A DNA stretch of 64,000 bases from Gelidibacter salicanalis (GCF_007997285.1 NZ_VORX01000001.1:248001-312000); one strand, 5' to 3'; positions 36,815 to 45,265 are shown, numbered from the stretch's first letter. Program-made: numbers and translations. The notes: generated by a model not told the origin, from the letters alone.

Positions 36815-37855
36815 TTAATTGGGTTCTTTCTCTTCATTTAATAAAATTATTTTCTTTTTAAATTCATTTGGGGTCATTTCATATGTTTCCTTAAATATTT
36901 TTGAGAAATAACTTCTACTTGTAAAACCAATGGTATACACTATCTGAGATATATTTAAATCAGTGGTGTTCATTAATTCCCTTGCGGCCTCCAGCCGTAC
37001 ATGTTTTATATACTCTGCAACGGTCCGCGCATATAAAAATTTAAAACCTTCTTGCAATTTCGCTTGCGAAAGTCCACATTCTCTTGATATTTTTTCTAAA
37101 TTATAATTGAGAGAGGGTTCTGTCAAGATTTTTTCCGCATAAGATTTTACCTTTTTCAATTCAGATTTTAACAGCATATGCGGGATAGGGTCGTTGTTTT
37201 CAAATCGCTCATGCCGAGCAATGTGCATCGCCAATAATTGATACACCTCACCTTCTATCTGTAATATCCGAATTATTCCTTCTGCTTTCAAATCTCTCAA
37301 AGATTTCACACGATCCTCCATTCTTAGATGGATTGGACTATAATAGGCATAGGTAGTCTCATGATGCTGATCAACAAAAACTTCGTATAATTTTTTATTG
37401 AGTTCTGTCAATTGAGTATTTCTCTTTTGGACAAATTCTTTTCGGATAATGCGAATGCTATTAAATATAAGATGTTTGTCTTTTTGTAGTAAAGTAAAAT
37501 GTTGGATGTTTTTCTCGGCGACAAGGATGGAAGAATGATATTGTTCAATGGTGTGGAATTCTTTCTGATTTTCAAACCTGTGTTTAAAATTTCCAAGGGA
37601 ACAATAGCTAAAGTGTATAGGGTTGTAATTTTTGTGATTGTCAACAAATAATATATCTTCAAAAAAAATGGCATCAAATTCAACCAAATTAACACCCCAA
37701 TCAAAATTAATACATCTGATGCAACCTTTTGCAATGTCATTGTCAAAGCGCAAGGTCAATTCACCACAATGTTCGTGTAGATCGCCGCCTAACAAATCTT
37801 GTATCTGCAATAAGGCTCCTTCTGAACTTTCGGCATTAATTGTGATTTCAATCAT
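36815..37855 (-). CDS. AraC-family transcriptional regulator
   Basis: 346 residues from the ATG at 37855 (MIEITINAESSEG); upstream in-frame residues are a leader unlike the family. The C-terminal 100 residues hold the two HTH motifs: LEKISRECGLSQAKLQEGFK and the second, ISQIVYTIGFTSRSYFSKIF, then the family end YEMTPNEFKKK. The N-terminal two thirds (about 1-240) is a sensor part without a recognisable cupin. It is convergent with the YtxH operon (10 bp between stops), which it or its neighbours may control; that is inference. Confidence 0.9.
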   Translation of the reverse strand: MIEITINAESSEGALLQIQDLLGGDLHEHCGELTLRFDNDIAKGCIRCINFDWGVNLVEFDAIFFEDILFVDNHKNYNPIHFSYCSLGNFKHRFENQKEFHTIEQYHSSILVAEKNIQHFTLLQKDKHLIFNSIRIIRKEFVQKRNTQLTELNKKLYEVFVDQHHETTYAYYSPIHLRMEDRVKSLRDLKAEGIIRILQIEGEVYQLLAMHIARHERFENNDPIPHMLLKSELKKVKSYAEKILTEPSLNYNLEKISRECGLSQAKLQEGFKFLYARTVAEYIKHVRLEAARELMNTTDLNISQIVYTIGFTSRSYFSKIFKETYEMTPNEFKKKIILLNEEKEPN

Positions 37856-38105
37856 AACACTCTTTACATAAGTTAAAAAATTAGTGTTTAAAGACTTGAA
37901 ATTATTGAGATTAGGAAGTTTTCTAGAAATTAAATATACCACTATTAATAAAAACATACTAACTTTTTGTTGATTAGAGGTGGTTCTGCCTTATCTACAT
38001 CCAACATGAATAAACTATCGGTTCAAATTGATCGTGGAATACAGTTAACTATTTCTCGGATAGAGAACTCAGTGACTGTTTAATAAGTTTAATTTAGCAG
38101 TATAC

Positions 38106-38185
38106 AAAGAGTTTAATACTCTTTACACTGGTTGGTTAGTTAGGAAGATGACCTCAGCACACTACAAATAGCTGAGGTTTTCTTT
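38106..38185 (+). ncRNA. Possible small RNA ending at an orphan terminator
   Basis: A hairpin AAAGAG-TTTAATA-CTCTTT (38106-38124) is followed by a terminator (38151-38185). No open frame lies between the AraC gene and this terminator on the plus strand. A weak -7 box (TAAGTTTA) precedes it. The 5' end is not known. Confidence 0.3.
38151..38185 (+). terminator. Orphan terminator
   Basis: The stem is ACCTCAGC/GCTGAGGT with a 12-nt loop and a T-rich tail (TTTTCTTTT). The nearest plus-strand gene upstream ends more than 1.3 kb away. Confidence 0.75.
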
Positions 38186-38296
38186 TGTCTTGTAGTCAAC
38201 ATTTTAGATTTAATTTCTGACTTACGGCTATCCTTTATTCAATCTTAAACGTTATGTCCACTTCTATATATCACTTTCTTAAAACTAGTATTAAAT

Positions 38297-38519
38297 CATT
38301 GTTGTCCGAAAAAGAATCAAGACCGCTGCGCTGTTAGAATAAAGAATCAAGACTTGTTTGCAACTAACTGACAAACAACGATCATTTAAATTAAAATCGC
38401 ACATTCCCTCTCGGTAGAAACATTTTCTAAAATGCAAGGTCTCATTTCGGAAATCTTCTAATGTCCCTTGCTTTAAATGAGTTTGTTAATTTATTATTTA
38501 TTTTTATCGGACACTAATG
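38297..38519. mobile_element. MITE-like element with inverted ends and 9-bp target duplication
   Basis: The ends are CATTGTTGTCCGAAAAA (left) and, inverted, CATTAGTGTCCGATAAAAA (right); 11 of the first 13 positions agree. Directly outside each end lies the 9-bp repeat GTATTAAAT (38288-38296 and 38520-38528). The 223-bp interior has no gene. A 9-bp duplication fits an IS4-type source, but no transposase is present. It contains copy B of the 42-bp dispersed repeat. Confidence 0.7.
38313..38354. repeat. 42-bp dispersed repeat, copy B
   Basis: Matches 10858-10899 at 37 of 42 positions and lies inside the MITE-like element, next to its left end. Confidence 0.8.
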
Positions 38520-38697
38520 GTATTAAATATATAGTCTTGAATCGTTATTCAATATTGGATAAACATGAAAATCCTCAATAAAAATAATTAAAAGTTAATA
38601 TTTTGTTAGTAAACTGATTGGGTCAATTTATTTAGGAATTGCACTAATTGGGAGGCCAAATGATCTGTAGTTTTATATAAACTAAAACATATAAATT

Positions 38698-39147
38698 ATG
38701 AGCGATTACACAGATAAATTAGGAAACAGATTAAATGATTTATTAGAAAAAAATTATGATGCTGAAAGTGGTTTTAAAAAAGCAGCGGAAAACGCTAAAC
38801 ACGCAGGTTTAAAATCTTATTTTTCAAATAAAGCGCAAGAGCGTTACAATTTCGGTCACCAAATAAAATCGGAATTGCGTAATTTTGGTCAAGAACCTGA
38901 CGAGAGTGGAAGTGTTGCAGGAGCTGCGCATCGCACCTGGATGGAAGTTAAATCATGGTTCTCTGCAGATGATGACGAATCAATGCTTGAAGAAGCTATT
39001 AGGGGAGAAAAAGCTTCTGTGGATGAATACAGAGAAGTTCTATCTGAAATAACTATTCCAAATTCTACAAAACAATTACTAGAGACTCAAAAAACGACTA
39101 TCGAGCAAGGGTTGAACAATATCAAACGTTTGGAAGATTTAAGATAA
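38698..39147 (+). CDS. PA2169-type four-helix-bundle protein (DUF2383)
   Basis: 149 residues, all helical. The start (LNDLLEKNYDAESGFKKAAE) and the rest (YFSNKAQERYNFGHQIKSEL, AIRGEKASVDEYREVL) are typical of the PA2169/DUF2383 ferritin-like family, whose Glu/His pattern resembles a degenerate di-iron site. Members are linked to stress responses; the biochemical role is unknown. It is monocistronic with a strong terminator. Confidence 0.85.
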   Translation: MSDYTDKLGNRLNDLLEKNYDAESGFKKAAENAKHAGLKSYFSNKAQERYNFGHQIKSELRNFGQEPDESGSVAGAAHRTWMEVKSWFSADDDESMLEEAIRGEKASVDEYREVLSEITIPNSTKQLLETQKTTIEQGLNNIKRLEDLR

Positions 39148-39166
39148 GATCTTAAATATTTCATTG

Positions 39167-39197
39167 AAAAGGACACTTGTAATGAGTGTCCTTTTTT
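39167..39197 (+). terminator. Terminator after the DUF2383 gene
   Basis: An 11-bp stem (AAAAGGACACT/AGTGTCCTTTT) with a 7-nt loop and a T-run. Confidence 0.85.
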
Positions 39198-39317
39198 GTT
39201 ATCACTTCTACTCTTAAAAGAAGTTTTTAGAGCGAAATTATTTGGGTTAGCAATTGCATCATTCAAGTCAAATTTAGCAAGCCATTTTGATTTACTTAGA
39301 GTTTTAGATACATCACA

Positions 39318-39955
39318 ATGTTTTACAAGATTTCCAACATCGCCAATAAAGATAGTATTGAAAGAAAATTTCAGGTCTCCTTTCAATTCCCAAATCTTTA
39401 TGAACCCAAAAAATTAATAGAAGGTTTGAAGGAGTCTACTGTCGCGGTTATTACAAACGCAGAACCCGATAAAGTAACCTATGCCATTTGGGGATTGCTT
39501 CCAGAAAACTTTGAAGACAATTGGAGCGTATTCCAGGATGTGTTCAACACTTAAATGTGAGTATGGAAACGCTACAAAGTGGTAATAAGATTTATACTAA
39601 TGCTCTCAAACAGCGTCGATGCGTAGTGTTAAGTACAGGATTTTATACAACCTTATTGTCAGATGGTTCTGTAGAACGCTGTCTAGTTCATCTTCCAAAT
39701 TTTGAACCCTTTCCTATAGCTGCTATCTATAATGAGTTGACCGATGGTTTTATCACATGTTCACTGGTGTTAATTCCATCTAATGATTCTTTTAAAAACA
39801 TCCCGAATCTTTCGGAATTAAAACCGCTAGTTTTAAATGATAAAGAATTAAAACAGTGGTTGGACACCTCAACCCCCCTCTGCGGAATCAATAAAATATA
39901 TGAAAAACATCATTCGCTGGATTTTGTTTTTGAAGTTGAACCCAGTGTGGTTTAA
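39318..39955 (+). pseudogene. SRAP (YedK/HMCES)-like gene, frameshifted and lacking catalytic residues
   Basis: Two overlapping frames, 39318-39554 and about 39545-39955, together read as one SRAP-like protein of about 212 residues (WGLLPENFEDNW, NVSMET, RRCVVLSTGFY). They are joined if one base is added near 39550, where the first frame hits TAA. It may be a real 1-bp deletion, a sequencing error or a slip site. Independent of that, the start is MFYK not MCGR, so the catalytic Cys2 is missing; GFYEW is GFYTT, so the Glu is missing; and the HxRMP His is replaced. Only the Asn of NARAET (NVSMET) survives. It would not cross-link abasic DNA. Confidence 0.6.
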
Positions 39956-40088
39956 GGATTTATAGAGTTTGAAATTACGTTGATATTTGGCACAATGTTA
40001 TGAGTTAAAGTCTTTTTTGATAGGGTTAAGTCTTAAGTACCTTGGGGTTGTACCTTTATATTATAATTAACTTTTAAAACTTAAAACT

Positions 40089-40250
40089 ATGTTACGTTGG
40101 ACTATTATTTTTATTGTCATTGCTATAATCGCCGCAATCTTAGGATTTGGAGGAATTGCAGGAGCGTCAGCAGGTATAGCTAAAATAATCTTTTTTATTT
40201 TTATAGTCCTGTTCATTTTATCTCTATTGAGAGGTGGATTAAAAAAATAA
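40089..40250 (+). CDS. DUF1328 small membrane protein
   Basis: 53 residues with two hydrophobic helices split by a short Gly/Ala/Ser turn ([14 protein letters not shown]), ending in RGGLKK. It begins [12 protein letters not shown], the standard DUF1328/YtjA pattern of small stress-induced membrane peptides. It is followed 35 bp later by a small lipoprotein gene on the same strand, probably one transcript. Confidence 0.85.
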   Translation: MLRWTIIFIVIAIIAAILGFGGIAGASAGIAKIIFFIFIVLFILSLLRGGLKK

Positions 40251-40285
40251 AACTATCTTTATTAACTAAAACCAAAATTTAAATT

Positions 40286-40453
40286 ATGAAAAAACTAATG
40301 ATGACTTTTGCGGTTCTGTTTTCTTTAGGAACTGCAATGACAACTTTTACAAGTTGTAGAGAAACAAATAAAACGGATGTTGAAAGAGCAGCTGATGATG
40401 TTGGAGACGCAGTTGAAGATGCGGCTGACGACGTTGGAGACGCTTTAAATTAA
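40286..40453 (+). CDS. Small acidic lipoprotein with internal repeat
   Basis: 55 residues. A lipoprotein-type start with Cys24 (TSC) is followed by a short linker and an acidic helical repeat: AADDVGDAVEDAADDVGDAL, two copies of an 8-10 residue unit. The style resembles entericidin-like stress peptides, but no family can be named. It lies between the DUF1328 gene and a strong terminator. Confidence 0.7.
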   Translation: MKKLMMTFAVLFSLGTAMTTFTSCRETNKTDVERAADDVGDAVEDAADDVGDALN

Positions 40454-40480
40454 TAAATGTAAATTTACATTTTATAAAGA

Positions 40481-40506
40481 AAGGCCATCATTTAAATGAT
40501 GGCCTT
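40481..40506. terminator. Bidirectional terminator
   Basis: A perfect 26-bp palindrome (AAGGCCATCATTT and its complement) between convergent genes, followed by T-run and preceded by A-run. Confidence 0.85.
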
Positions 40507-40510
40507 TTTA

Positions 40511-40906
40511 TTATTCTACATTTTTACTATCGGGTTCAAGATACTTCACAAAATCTGCAGGAGATGTCAGCTGCACGTATTTGTGGCCAATAATCGCAAT
40601 TGGAGTGGTGAGAACTTCAGGCTGCTTATCGAGAATTTTTAACCAATCCTCTGATTCTAAATCTACATTTTCTCCATAATTTTTCACAAAATCAGGGTGT
40701 TCTTTATTAATAAGATCTGAAATAGAAAGTCCTAAACCCTCTGCCAGTTCCGTCCATTGAGTGCCGGTTACTTTAGTTTTCGAAATGTCAATTGCCAATA
40801 CTTTTTTTTCAGAAGCTGACACATATGCATGTATTTGCTTTCCAATTGAATTTTCAGAATGAAAGTATAATTTTATTTCATTTTCGTCTGTTGAAATCAC
40901 GCCCAT
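40511..40906 (-). CDS. ArsC/Spx-like thioredoxin-fold protein without redox Cys
   Basis: 131 residues. The body resembles arsenate-reductase-like proteins (LAIDISKTKVTGTQWTELAE, PIAIIGHKYVQLTSPADFVKYL), with the C-terminal TPIAIIGHKYVQL corresponding to the RPI strand of ArsC. The N-terminal Cys of ArsC is absent, and no Cys remains anywhere, so it is not an arsenate reductase. The role is unknown. Confidence 0.55.
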   Translation of the reverse strand: MGVISTDENEIKLYFHSENSIGKQIHAYVSASEKKVLAIDISKTKVTGTQWTELAEGLGLSISDLINKEHPDFVKNYGENVDLESEDWLKILDKQPEVLTTPIAIIGHKYVQLTSPADFVKYLEPDSKNVE

Positions 40907-41111
40907 TAAATTTAAAAATTAAAAACTATTTATTAGTAATTCGTATTTTGGTGCCTGCCAATCCCTTATAAAATATGATATTCTCAATTTAAGATAGCAG
41001 GATATACCAAGAATTAAATATATAAAAAAAAGACGAGAAAAAGCATTGCCAAAACCAATTGTTAAATAATAAGTTTTAATGATAATACCGAATGTTTTGC
41101 GTCAAAATCTC

Positions 41112-41119
41112 TATTTTTG
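41112..41119 (+). promoter_or_regulatory. -7 box of trxB
   Basis: TATTTTTG matches TAnnTTTG and lies downstream of the first possible ATG (41079). The real start is therefore at 41145. TTTTGCGTCAAAA precedes it, as at mpl. Confidence 0.65.
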
Positions 41120-41144
41120 TAAAGTTCAATATTTAAATTATATT

Positions 41145-42125
41145 ATGTCAGATTCAATCGAGAAAGTAAAATGCCTAATTATAGGATCAGGACCAGCGGG
41201 CTATACGGCTGCTATTTATGCTGCTAGAGCAAACATGTTTCCTGTTCTCTACCAAGGAGCACAACCAGGGGGTCAATTGACAACCACAAATGATGTTGAA
41301 AATTTCCCAGGGTATCCAGACGGTATTACCGGACCGGAAATGATGATTGAGTTGCAAAAACAAGCTGAACGTTTTGGTACTGATGTTAGAGACGGTTGGA
41401 TTACTAAAGTTGATTTTTCAGGTGATGTTCATAAAGTATGGGTACAAGACACAAAGGAGATCCATTGTGAAACCGTAATTATTTCTACAGGAGCTTCTGC
41501 GAAATATTTAGGAATTCCATCAGAACAAAAATATTTACAATTAGGGGGCGGTGTTTCTGCTTGTGCGGTATGCGACGGTTTCTTCTATAGAAATCACGAT
41601 GTGGTTATTGTTGGTGCAGGCGATTCTGCATGTGAAGAAGCACATTACTTATCTAAACTATGTAAGAAAGTGACAATGTTGGTTAGACGTGATGAGTTTA
41701 GAGCCTCTCAAATTATGCAAGCGCGAGTAAAAAATACAAAAAACATTGAGATTTTATTTAATACGGATACAGAAGAAGTATTAGGTGATGGACAATTGGT
41801 AACTGGTGTTAGAGTGAGAAACAATGTAACTGGAGAAGTTAGCGAAATTCCTGCAACCGGATTTTTTGTCGCTATTGGACATAAACCAAATACTGATATT
41901 TTTAAAGATTTTTTAAAATTAGACGAAACGGGGTATATTATCAATATCCCAGGAACTACAAAAACAAATATTGAGGGTGTTTTTGTATCAGGCGATGCTG
42001 CTGACCATGTTTACAGACAAGCGGTTACTGCTGCAGGAACTGGATGTATGGCGGCATTGGATGCGGAGCGTTACCTAGCTGCAATCGATTCCACATTTGA
42101 AGTGAATACCGCTACAAATTACTAA
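41145..42125 (+). CDS. trxB: Thioredoxin-disulfide reductase
   Basis: 326 residues from the ATG at 41145 (MSDSIEKVKC), chosen because a longer frame would begin upstream of the promoter box. The FAD loop is GSGPAG (15-20), the redox centre CAVC (140-143), and the NADPH-binding site VIVGAGDSACEEA. The C-terminal ATG/GD motif (VSGDAADHVYRQA) completes the fold. It reduces thioredoxin with NADPH. It is convergent with the PoxB-like gene. Confidence 0.96.
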   Translation: MSDSIEKVKCLIIGSGPAGYTAAIYAARANMFPVLYQGAQPGGQLTTTNDVENFPGYPDGITGPEMMIELQKQAERFGTDVRDGWITKVDFSGDVHKVWVQDTKEIHCETVIISTGASAKYLGIPSEQKYLQLGGGVSACAVCDGFFYRNHDVVIVGAGDSACEEAHYLSKLCKKVTMLVRRDEFRASQIMQARVKNTKNIEILFNTDTEEVLGDGQLVTGVRVRNNVTGEVSEIPATGFFVAIGHKPNTDIFKDFLKLDETGYIINIPGTTKTNIEGVFVSGDAADHVYRQAVTAAGTGCMAALDAERYLAAIDSTFEVNTATNY

Positions 42126-42153
42126 ATACCATGTATTAATTTACAGAATATTG

Positions 42154-42187
42154 AAAGCCGTCTCAAAACTAATTGAAACGGCTTTTT
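42154..42187 (+). terminator. Terminator of trxB
   Basis: An 8-bp stem (AAAGCCGT/ACGGCTTT) is followed by a T-run. Confidence 0.8.
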
Positions 42188-42198
42188 TTATGATTTTC

Positions 42199-42218
42199 TC
42201 TCGGACAGCTGTCCGAGA
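42199..42218. repeat. Perfect 20-bp palindrome
   Basis: TCTCGGACAG and its inverse complement meet without a loop, between the convergent trxB and PoxB-like genes. No gene starts here, so an operator role is not obvious. Confidence 0.7.
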
Positions 42219-42370
42219 ATGGTTCTCAAATATTCAACTCTCAGATAGGTTGTATAAGTATTGAGACACATTCTTTTTGATTTATAAAAATTTTAATTTT
42301 TGCAGGTAAGATCGATTTTTTTAGTTTCAGATTTATATGGCAATCCTATTCTCTGGAGAGCTGCTAAGAC

Positions 42371-44110
42371 TTAAAATAATTCTTTCAAATATTTAAAATT
42401 AGATTTTGCTTTATCGATCACATCAGCAGCCTGACCATTCAACATTAGTTTCCCCATTGTGGTCGCAAAACCTTTTACCTGATCAAATTCTAATTTGGGC
42501 GGCATGGCCAAAGCATCAGGATCTGTAAAAATATTGACTAAAGCGGGGCCATTGTGGGCCAAAGCTTGTTGGATGGTGTCTTTCACGTTTTCACAAGCAT
42601 CAACATTCCATGCTTTGATATCCATAGCTTCTGCGACTTTAGCAAAATCAGGATTTTTCATTTCAGTTTGCCATTCTGGATAACCGGCAACCTGCATTTC
42701 CAATTTTACCATGCCTAAGGAGCGGTTGTTGAAAATAATTATTTTGACCGGGATATTATACTGACTTATGGTCATCAAATCGCCCAGTAGCATGCTGATA
42801 CCGCCATCTCCACAAAGCGCTATAACTTGACGGTCTGGCCTGGAGAGTCCCGCACCGATGGCCATAGGCATCGCATTGGCCATTGAACCATGATTGAATG
42901 AACCTGTAAGATAGCGGTTGCGCTTACCTTTAATGTATCGGGCGGCCCAAACCGCTGACATGCCAGTATCTACTGTAAAAATAGCATCGTCTGATGCGAT
43001 CTCGTCAATTACTGAGGCTACAAATTCTGGATGGATAAATTTATCCTTTGATTTTTCATCCACATAAGATCTATATTTCTCCTCCTGGTCGTCGTGTAAT
43101 TTTCGCATGTTCTTTAGGAATGCGTCGTCTGATTTAGCCTCCAATAAGGGTAATAAAGCTTCTAAAGTGTCTTTAATACTCCCAGCATAACCGTAATCAA
43201 CCTTAGCGCGGCGGCCTATGCGTTCTGGTTTATGATCAATTTGAATGATGGTATTTTTTTCTGGTAAAAAGGCCGTATAAGGAAAGTCGGTGCCTAATAA
43301 AATGACCAGATCTGCTTCGTGCATGGCTTTAAAACCTGATTTACTGCCCAATAGTCCGTTGAGACCAATGGCGTAAGGGTTACTAATTTTATCAAAGAAA
43401 ATTTTACCCCTGAAACTGTAGCCCATAGGCGCATTAAGTTTTTCAGAAAGTTGCATCGCTTCTTGCTGCGCATCCTTACAACCATAGCCACAAAATAACA
43501 TTACTTTTTCGTGTGAGTTGATGACTTCAGTCAACTCAGCCAACTCGGCGTTGGCGGGAATCATTCGAGATTTCGTGTAATAATTGGTGTGAGAAGTTGG
43601 AATGTCTTCAGCTTCAGCTTCAGACACATCGCCGGGCAAGCCTACCACAGCTACGCCTTTCTTCTCGATGGCGTGTTGAATTGCAGTTTGAAAAGCCTGG
43701 GCAGCTTGCTGAGGCGTACTGGCCATTACACAATATGTACTGCAATCATCAAACAATTTAACCACATTGGTTTCCTGAAAATTATCCACTCCCATCTTAT
43801 CAGTGTTAATGGTCGTGGCAATGGCAATAACGGGATTTCCTGATTTGTTGGCGTCATATAACCCATTGATTAAATGGACGTGTCCAGGACCAGAACTGCC
43901 CATACAACAGCCAATGCCGTCGAGCTCTGCATCCATTGAGGCTGCGTAAGCACCCGCTTCTTCGTGCCGTACGTGAATCCATTCTAATCTGCCATCTCTT
44001 CTAACGGCGTCATTAATAGGATTTAAACTGTCTCCGGTAACGGCGTATAATCGTTTGACTCCCGCATTTACTAAATTTTCTACTAATAAGTCTGCTACAG
44101 TTTTTGCCAT
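42371..44110 (-). CDS. poxB: Pyruvate dehydrogenase (quinone) / pyruvate oxidase, PoxB type
   Basis: 579 residues. The thiamine diphosphate enzyme pattern is complete: catalytic Glu50/51 in HEEAGAYAAS, the CMGSSGPGHVHLING segment, a FAD-type middle domain (about 190-330), and the ThDP motif GDGG (434-437) with NNRSLG. The length and YAVTGDSLNPINDA start match E. coli PoxB and related oxidases. It decarboxylates pyruvate to acetate, passing electrons to quinones. It is convergent with trxB and monocistronic. Confidence 0.9.
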   Translation of the reverse strand: MAKTVADLLVENLVNAGVKRLYAVTGDSLNPINDAVRRDGRLEWIHVRHEEAGAYAASMDAELDGIGCCMGSSGPGHVHLINGLYDANKSGNPVIAIATTINTDKMGVDNFQETNVVKLFDDCSTYCVMASTPQQAAQAFQTAIQHAIEKKGVAVVGLPGDVSEAEAEDIPTSHTNYYTKSRMIPANAELAELTEVINSHEKVMLFCGYGCKDAQQEAMQLSEKLNAPMGYSFRGKIFFDKISNPYAIGLNGLLGSKSGFKAMHEADLVILLGTDFPYTAFLPEKNTIIQIDHKPERIGRRAKVDYGYAGSIKDTLEALLPLLEAKSDDAFLKNMRKLHDDQEEKYRSYVDEKSKDKFIHPEFVASVIDEIASDDAIFTVDTGMSAVWAARYIKGKRNRYLTGSFNHGSMANAMPMAIGAGLSRPDRQVIALCGDGGISMLLGDLMTISQYNIPVKIIIFNNRSLGMVKLEMQVAGYPEWQTEMKNPDFAKVAEAMDIKAWNVDACENVKDTIQQALAHNGPALVNIFTDPDALAMPPKLEFDQVKGFATTMGKLMLNGQAADVIDKAKSNFKYLKELF

Positions 44111-44394
44111 GATCTATGCTTTTCTTTTAAAGATAAGGGAAAAAATTATTTTTTGTTAAAACAGCCTTAATTATGTGCTCTCTACAAGGGAAAGCGCATA
44201 GCATATTAAACGTAGAAGCGCAAACAATTTAAAATTATGTGGAACACAATAAAAAAGTGAAGAAGGGAAATAGCTAAAAGGAGCGCTCATCACAAAAATT
44301 AATTATGCGCTTCTTTAGAATCTATAAAAGAAATCGGGTGTGTGGTAATTATTGTTTTAAAATGACGGATAGTTATTCTACATGCGAATTGAAG

Positions 44395-45228
44395 TTATTC
44401 TTTCATCTGAAGTTTAACTGAGCCTTCAAATTTTGGCAAGGTGATTTTGGGATTATTGTAAAGATACACTTCACTATTCCCTGTAGCAGCTATCGTCACA
44501 GAATCATTCACGCGAATGGTTGCAGAACTGCCCATATCCGCAGTTATGTTACAAGTGTTCGTTAAGAATTCTTTGCCGTTAAATGACGACGAATTGTCTA
44601 CGCGTAACTCCGTGTTGGACAATGTGCCTTCCAAATTGGCGGTAGCGCGTTGGTACATGTCAATCTTGGCAGTTTTGGCATTGAGCAGGGCTTCCATCTT
44701 CACATTATCATTTAATATGATTACCGCGTTTGTGGCATTGACATTTAATTTCACTTTAGCTTTGTCTGACGCCGTGTAATTAAACTCATTGGTTTTAATA
44801 TTTAGGTATGCGCGAGATGATCCAGAGGTTTTTAAGCTGGTGTTTTTCATCTCCAAAGATGTTAAGGATCTTATCTCCCCGTCGTCCAACACTTCAATGG
44901 CTTCCAATCCATCTGAATAATTAACTTTAATATTCATGCGTCGGCTAGAGGTAATGCGCTTGCTGGTTTTAAAGGTGAGAGTTCCGTCAACAACATCAAA
45001 GAGAATATACTCATGAAGATTGCTATCGGTTTCAATTTCAACTGAAGGTTTACTATTGTAGATAATTTCAACTGAAAAATCTTCGCCTACAACAATTTTG
45101 TTAAACGGATCAATGTAGGTTTGTTTAATGGTCACATTTCTATCGCCTTTAATTTTCTCATCGTCTTGAGCGGAGGTGTAGGCGGTAAAACTAAATACCA
45201 TTAAAAGTGTAAAAATGATTTTATTCAT
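44395..45228 (-). CDS. GIN (DUF2807) domain secreted protein
   Basis: 277 residues with a Sec signal peptide (cleavage near YTSAQ, about 20). The GIN pattern is clear: YIDPFNKIVVGEDFSVEII, IETDSNLHEYI and later repeats of short beta-strand turns rich in Ser and Asn. DUF2807 proteins form right-handed beta-helices and are linked to envelope stress or adhesion. It has its own -7 box, so it is transcribed apart from the second GIN gene. Confidence 0.85.
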   Translation of the reverse strand: MNKIIFTLLMVFSFTAYTSAQDDEKIKGDRNVTIKQTYIDPFNKIVVGEDFSVEIIYNSKPSVEIETDSNLHEYILFDVVDGTLTFKTSKRITSSRRMNIKVNYSDGLEAIEVLDDGEIRSLTSLEMKNTSLKTSGSSRAYLNIKTNEFNYTASDKAKVKLNVNATNAVIILNDNVKMEALLNAKTAKIDMYQRATANLEGTLSNTELRVDNSSSFNGKEFLTNTCNITADMGSSATIRVNDSVTIAATGNSEVYLYNNPKITLPKFEGSVKLQMKE

Positions 45229-45254
45229 TCTAACGATTTAAAAGGTTATACTAA

Positions 45255-45262
45255 CAAATATA
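45255..45262 (-). promoter_or_regulatory. -7 box of the GIN gene
   Basis: TATATTTG on the minus strand matches TAnnTTTG, 26 bp before the ATG. Confidence 0.5.
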
Positions 45263-45265
45263 AAC

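Noticed and set aside
37856-37957. Upstream start of the AraC gene
   Set aside because: The extra 34 residues are AT-rich leader; the ATG at 37855 starts a regular domain.
37958-38697. Riboswitch or other structured leader in the 740-bp gap
   Set aside because: I see a terminator, a hairpin and the MITE-like element, but no known riboswitch core and no gene directly downstream of the terminator.
41079-41144. Upstream start of trxB
   Set aside because: It lies before the promoter's -7 box (41112-41119), so it would not be transcribed.
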